A stretch of 64,000 nucleotides of DNA from Lactonifactor longoviformis DSM 17459 (GTDB lineage Bacteria; Bacillota; Clostridia; Lachnospirales; Lachnospiraceae): positions 62,001 to 126,000 of the forward strand of contig NZ_FQVI01000009.1 in NCBI RefSeq assembly GCF_900129135.1. The letters run 5' to 3'. The number at the start of each line of letters is the position of its first letter. Within the stretch, counting starts at the first letter, position 1. The notes beneath the pieces were generated by a model, which saw only the letters and a list, made by a program, of their open reading frames with translations, ran no database searches and was not told where the DNA came from. Made by a program: the position numbers and the translations under genes. Below are positions 62,692-64,000 of the stretch, one piece after another.

Positions 62692-63501
62692 TTACTCTGA
62701 CAATATGATTTTTTCCTGGTCATAGGGCACATACAGATTGCCTGAATAATATTCTTTTCCTTCTCTCATATAAAGCACTTTTCTGTTTTCATAATTTTTA
62801 TCTTCCGTATGCCACAGCACAAGATTCTCAATTCCCAGTCTGTCAGCAAGCACACAGGCATCCTTAACTGTACTGTGATGCTTCTCGTACGGTTTAAAAA
62901 TATCCGCCTGGGAATCTAGACAGAATGCCTCATGAAGCAGCCATGCGCTGCCACGCACCTGCTCTTCGTTGGCTTCATTATATGGCTCGTCCCCGGCGCA
63001 TGTTAACTTTTTACCGTTTTTCAGTACCGTGGTAAAACCGAATTGTTTTGCCTTAGTTGAGTGAATATCAAAAAATTCCACATCATAGCCAATAATTTTT
63101 CTGTGCTCCCCATCCTCCACGGGTACCAAAAAAATTCTCTTTCCCAGCATTTTATAGAATTTCCCCTGAATCGTCAGCCGGGCTATGGTGTCTATGGTCT
63201 CTATGAGATCCGGATGGCAGTAAATGTTGCATTCGCCCTCATAAGTACCTTTTTTCATTCCAGTGGCTATGAGACGGATCATCCACACAATTCCCAAAAG
63301 GTGGTCACAGTGTTCGTGGGTGATAAAAATATCATGGATACCGGCAATGGGTACCTCTGCCTTTTCCAGTGCAGCCAGAATTCCGTTTCCCCCTCCGGTA
63401 TCAATCAGCCAGTACTGCTCATCCCGTTCCAGTACAAAGCAGGTATTAAAGCATTTGGTCACAACAGCGTTGCCGGTTCCCAGTACAACAAGTCTTTCCA
63501 T
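62692..63501 (-). CDS. Metallo-beta-lactamase-fold hydrolase (RNase Z-like)
   Basis: A 269-residue MBL-fold protein. Metal-site motifs are FITHEHCDHLLGI, CAGDEPYNE (the bridging Asp), LHEAFC and KHHSTVKDAC with the late VLWHTED. The arrangement recalls the RNase Z / arylsulfatase-like branch rather than beta-lactamases. Whether it acts on RNA or on small esters is unknown. It follows the small membrane-protein gene by 3 bp and precedes glycerate kinase. Confidence 0.85.
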   Translation of the reverse strand: MERLVVLGTGNAVVTKCFNTCFVLERDEQYWLIDTGGGNGILAALEKAEVPIAGIHDIFITHEHCDHLLGIVWMIRLIATGMKKGTYEGECNIYCHPDLIETIDTIARLTIQGKFYKMLGKRIFLVPVEDGEHRKIIGYDVEFFDIHSTKAKQFGFTTVLKNGKKLTCAGDEPYNEANEEQVRGSAWLLHEAFCLDSQADIFKPYEKHHSTVKDACVLADRLGIENLVLWHTEDKNYENRKVLYMREGKEYYSGNLYVPYDQEKIILSE

Positions 63502-63504
63502 TTA

Positions 63505-63762
63505 TTATTCCTCTCCAGCTGCTGACAGGCCCTGAAGGTATTCATCAATTGCAGTCACATCCATCTCCGTGGTAACCTGTTCAGCCGCACCTTCTTCTCT
63601 TGTCAAAGCACGGTACCCAGAAAAGCCAATCCATCCCACGATGACCAGACACACCAAAGCGACACCGGCTCTCTGCAGCATACTGATGCGCTTTTGTTTC
63701 TTCATAATCTTTTCCCGGTTTGCTTTATCCTGTTTATATTTATCTACTTTTTCCTGACTCAT
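63505..63762 (-). CDS. Small single-pass membrane protein
   Basis: An 85-residue protein: a highly charged, Lys-rich N-terminal ~27 residues (EKVDKYKQDKANREKIMKKQ), one membrane helix (AGVALVCLVIVGWIGFSGY) and a short acidic tail. The positive-inside rule puts the N-terminus in the cytoplasm. The start has AAGGAGATACGC. No family is recognised; it heads the operon with the MBL hydrolase. Confidence 0.75.
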   Translation of the reverse strand: MSQEKVDKYKQDKANREKIMKKQKRISMLQRAGVALVCLVIVGWIGFSGYRALTREEGAAEQVTTEMDVTAIDEYLQGLSAAGEE

Positions 63763-63842
63763 GCGTATCTCCTTATCCTTTTTAAAATAAGATTTATCCC
63801 GTATGGAACACCATACGAAGTTATTATACTATATTTCACAAA

Positions 63843-63870
63843 AAAATGCTCATTTTTTTATGAGCATTTT
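63843..63870 (-). terminator. Terminator of the gene at the right edge
   Basis: AAAATGCTCAT (63843-63853) pairs perfectly with ATGAGCATTTT (63860-63870). On the minus strand T-runs follow. It is 22 bp after the stop of the truncated gene at 63893. Confidence 0.8.
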
Positions 63871-63892
63871 AAAAAAATTTATTCTTTTTTGT

Positions 63893-64000
63893 CTACAGAA
63901 CAACAATAATGCCTCCGTCATTGGCATACATACTGCTTACCCCTGCAGTGTCCATGATTATAACATCTTTCACCTTAATCTTCTGCAGAATGGCATCCCG
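63893..64000 (-). CDS. 3' end of an unidentified gene, cut by window edge
   Basis: The last 35 codons before a TAG stop (63895-63893): the visible part includes ILQKIKVKDVIIMDTAGVSS and ends MYANDGGIIVVL. A DegV-like or related fatty-acid/kinase-associated C-terminus is conceivable but not supported enough to name. A terminator hairpin follows directly, confirming a real gene end. Confidence 0.55.
   Translation of the reverse strand, partial: RDAILQKIKVKDVIIMDTAGVSSMYANDGGIIVVL

Overview
The window looks like a chromosomal segment of an anaerobic, low-to-mid GC Firmicute, most likely Lachnospiraceae or a related Clostridia family. The grounds are strong AGGAGG-type ribosome binding sites, glycine-tRNA ligase of the single-chain type downstream of era-recO, pyruvate phosphate dikinase beside a PPi-type phosphofructokinase, TRAP and ribose-type ABC importers, a type I-C CRISPR locus, and DUF5685/DUF4203 proteins. 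The genus call is inference. Nearly all genes lie on the minus strand; plus-strand genes are a PucR-type regulator, an XRE regulator, a GGDEF-EAL protein and an AraC regulator. No tRNA or rRNA gene was recognised.

Layout. 1-223: start of an old-yellow-enzyme gene, divergent from a PucR-family regulator (396-1640). 1641-2566 has no gene but holds two large imperfect palindromes. 2567-8571 is a GntR-controlled operon: regulator, LarA-family enzyme, TRAP transporter (P, Q, M) and a uroporphyrinogen-decarboxylase-fold protein. 8806-11637 holds an IMP cyclohydrolase-type protein and an overlapping DUF5685 / J-domain / membrane-protein triad. 11756-17561 is a complete ribose operon (rbsR-K-D-A-C-B) with a clear promoter and operator. 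18331-25958 has an XRE membrane protein, a DUF4203 protein, a DUF2156-GNAT fusion and a heterodimeric ABC exporter behind a possible attenuator. 26180-31883 holds a solitary carB divergent from a c-di-GMP phosphodiesterase. 32001-38508 is a catabolic island (SDR, split transketolase, zinc dehydrogenase, GPH symporter) with a divergent AraC regulator. 38702-40215 is a cyclophilin lipoprotein coupled to an OGG-type glycosylase, followed by a possible structured RNA.

40699-44057 is a decayed type I-C CRISPR-Cas locus. It has an array of 13 repeats and an intact cas2. Its cas1 is frameshifted at an A8 run. One open frame joins the C-terminal half of Cas7 to a Cas4 lacking its N-terminus. cas3, cas5, cas8c and the first half of cas7 are absent, so interference cannot be encoded here. 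44111-48219 encodes PPi-linked glycolytic enzymes. 48301-49260 is a REP-associated tyrosine transposase (RAYT) flanked by inverted REP-like palindromes, with two further copies at 8731-8792 and 50856-50931. 49270-55544 is glyS, recO, era and an M16C peptidase. 55763-61201 is a sugar-type ABC importer with an unusual ATPase-permease fusion plus an amidohydrolase. 61537-64000 holds glycerate kinase, a metallo-beta-lactamase-fold hydrolase, a small membrane protein and the 3' end of an unidentified gene.

The most notable items are the chimeric, partly dead CRISPR-Cas locus, the RAYT with its dispersed REP-like copies, the structured element at 40275-40411, the two large palindromes near the left end, and the possible attenuator before the ABC exporter.
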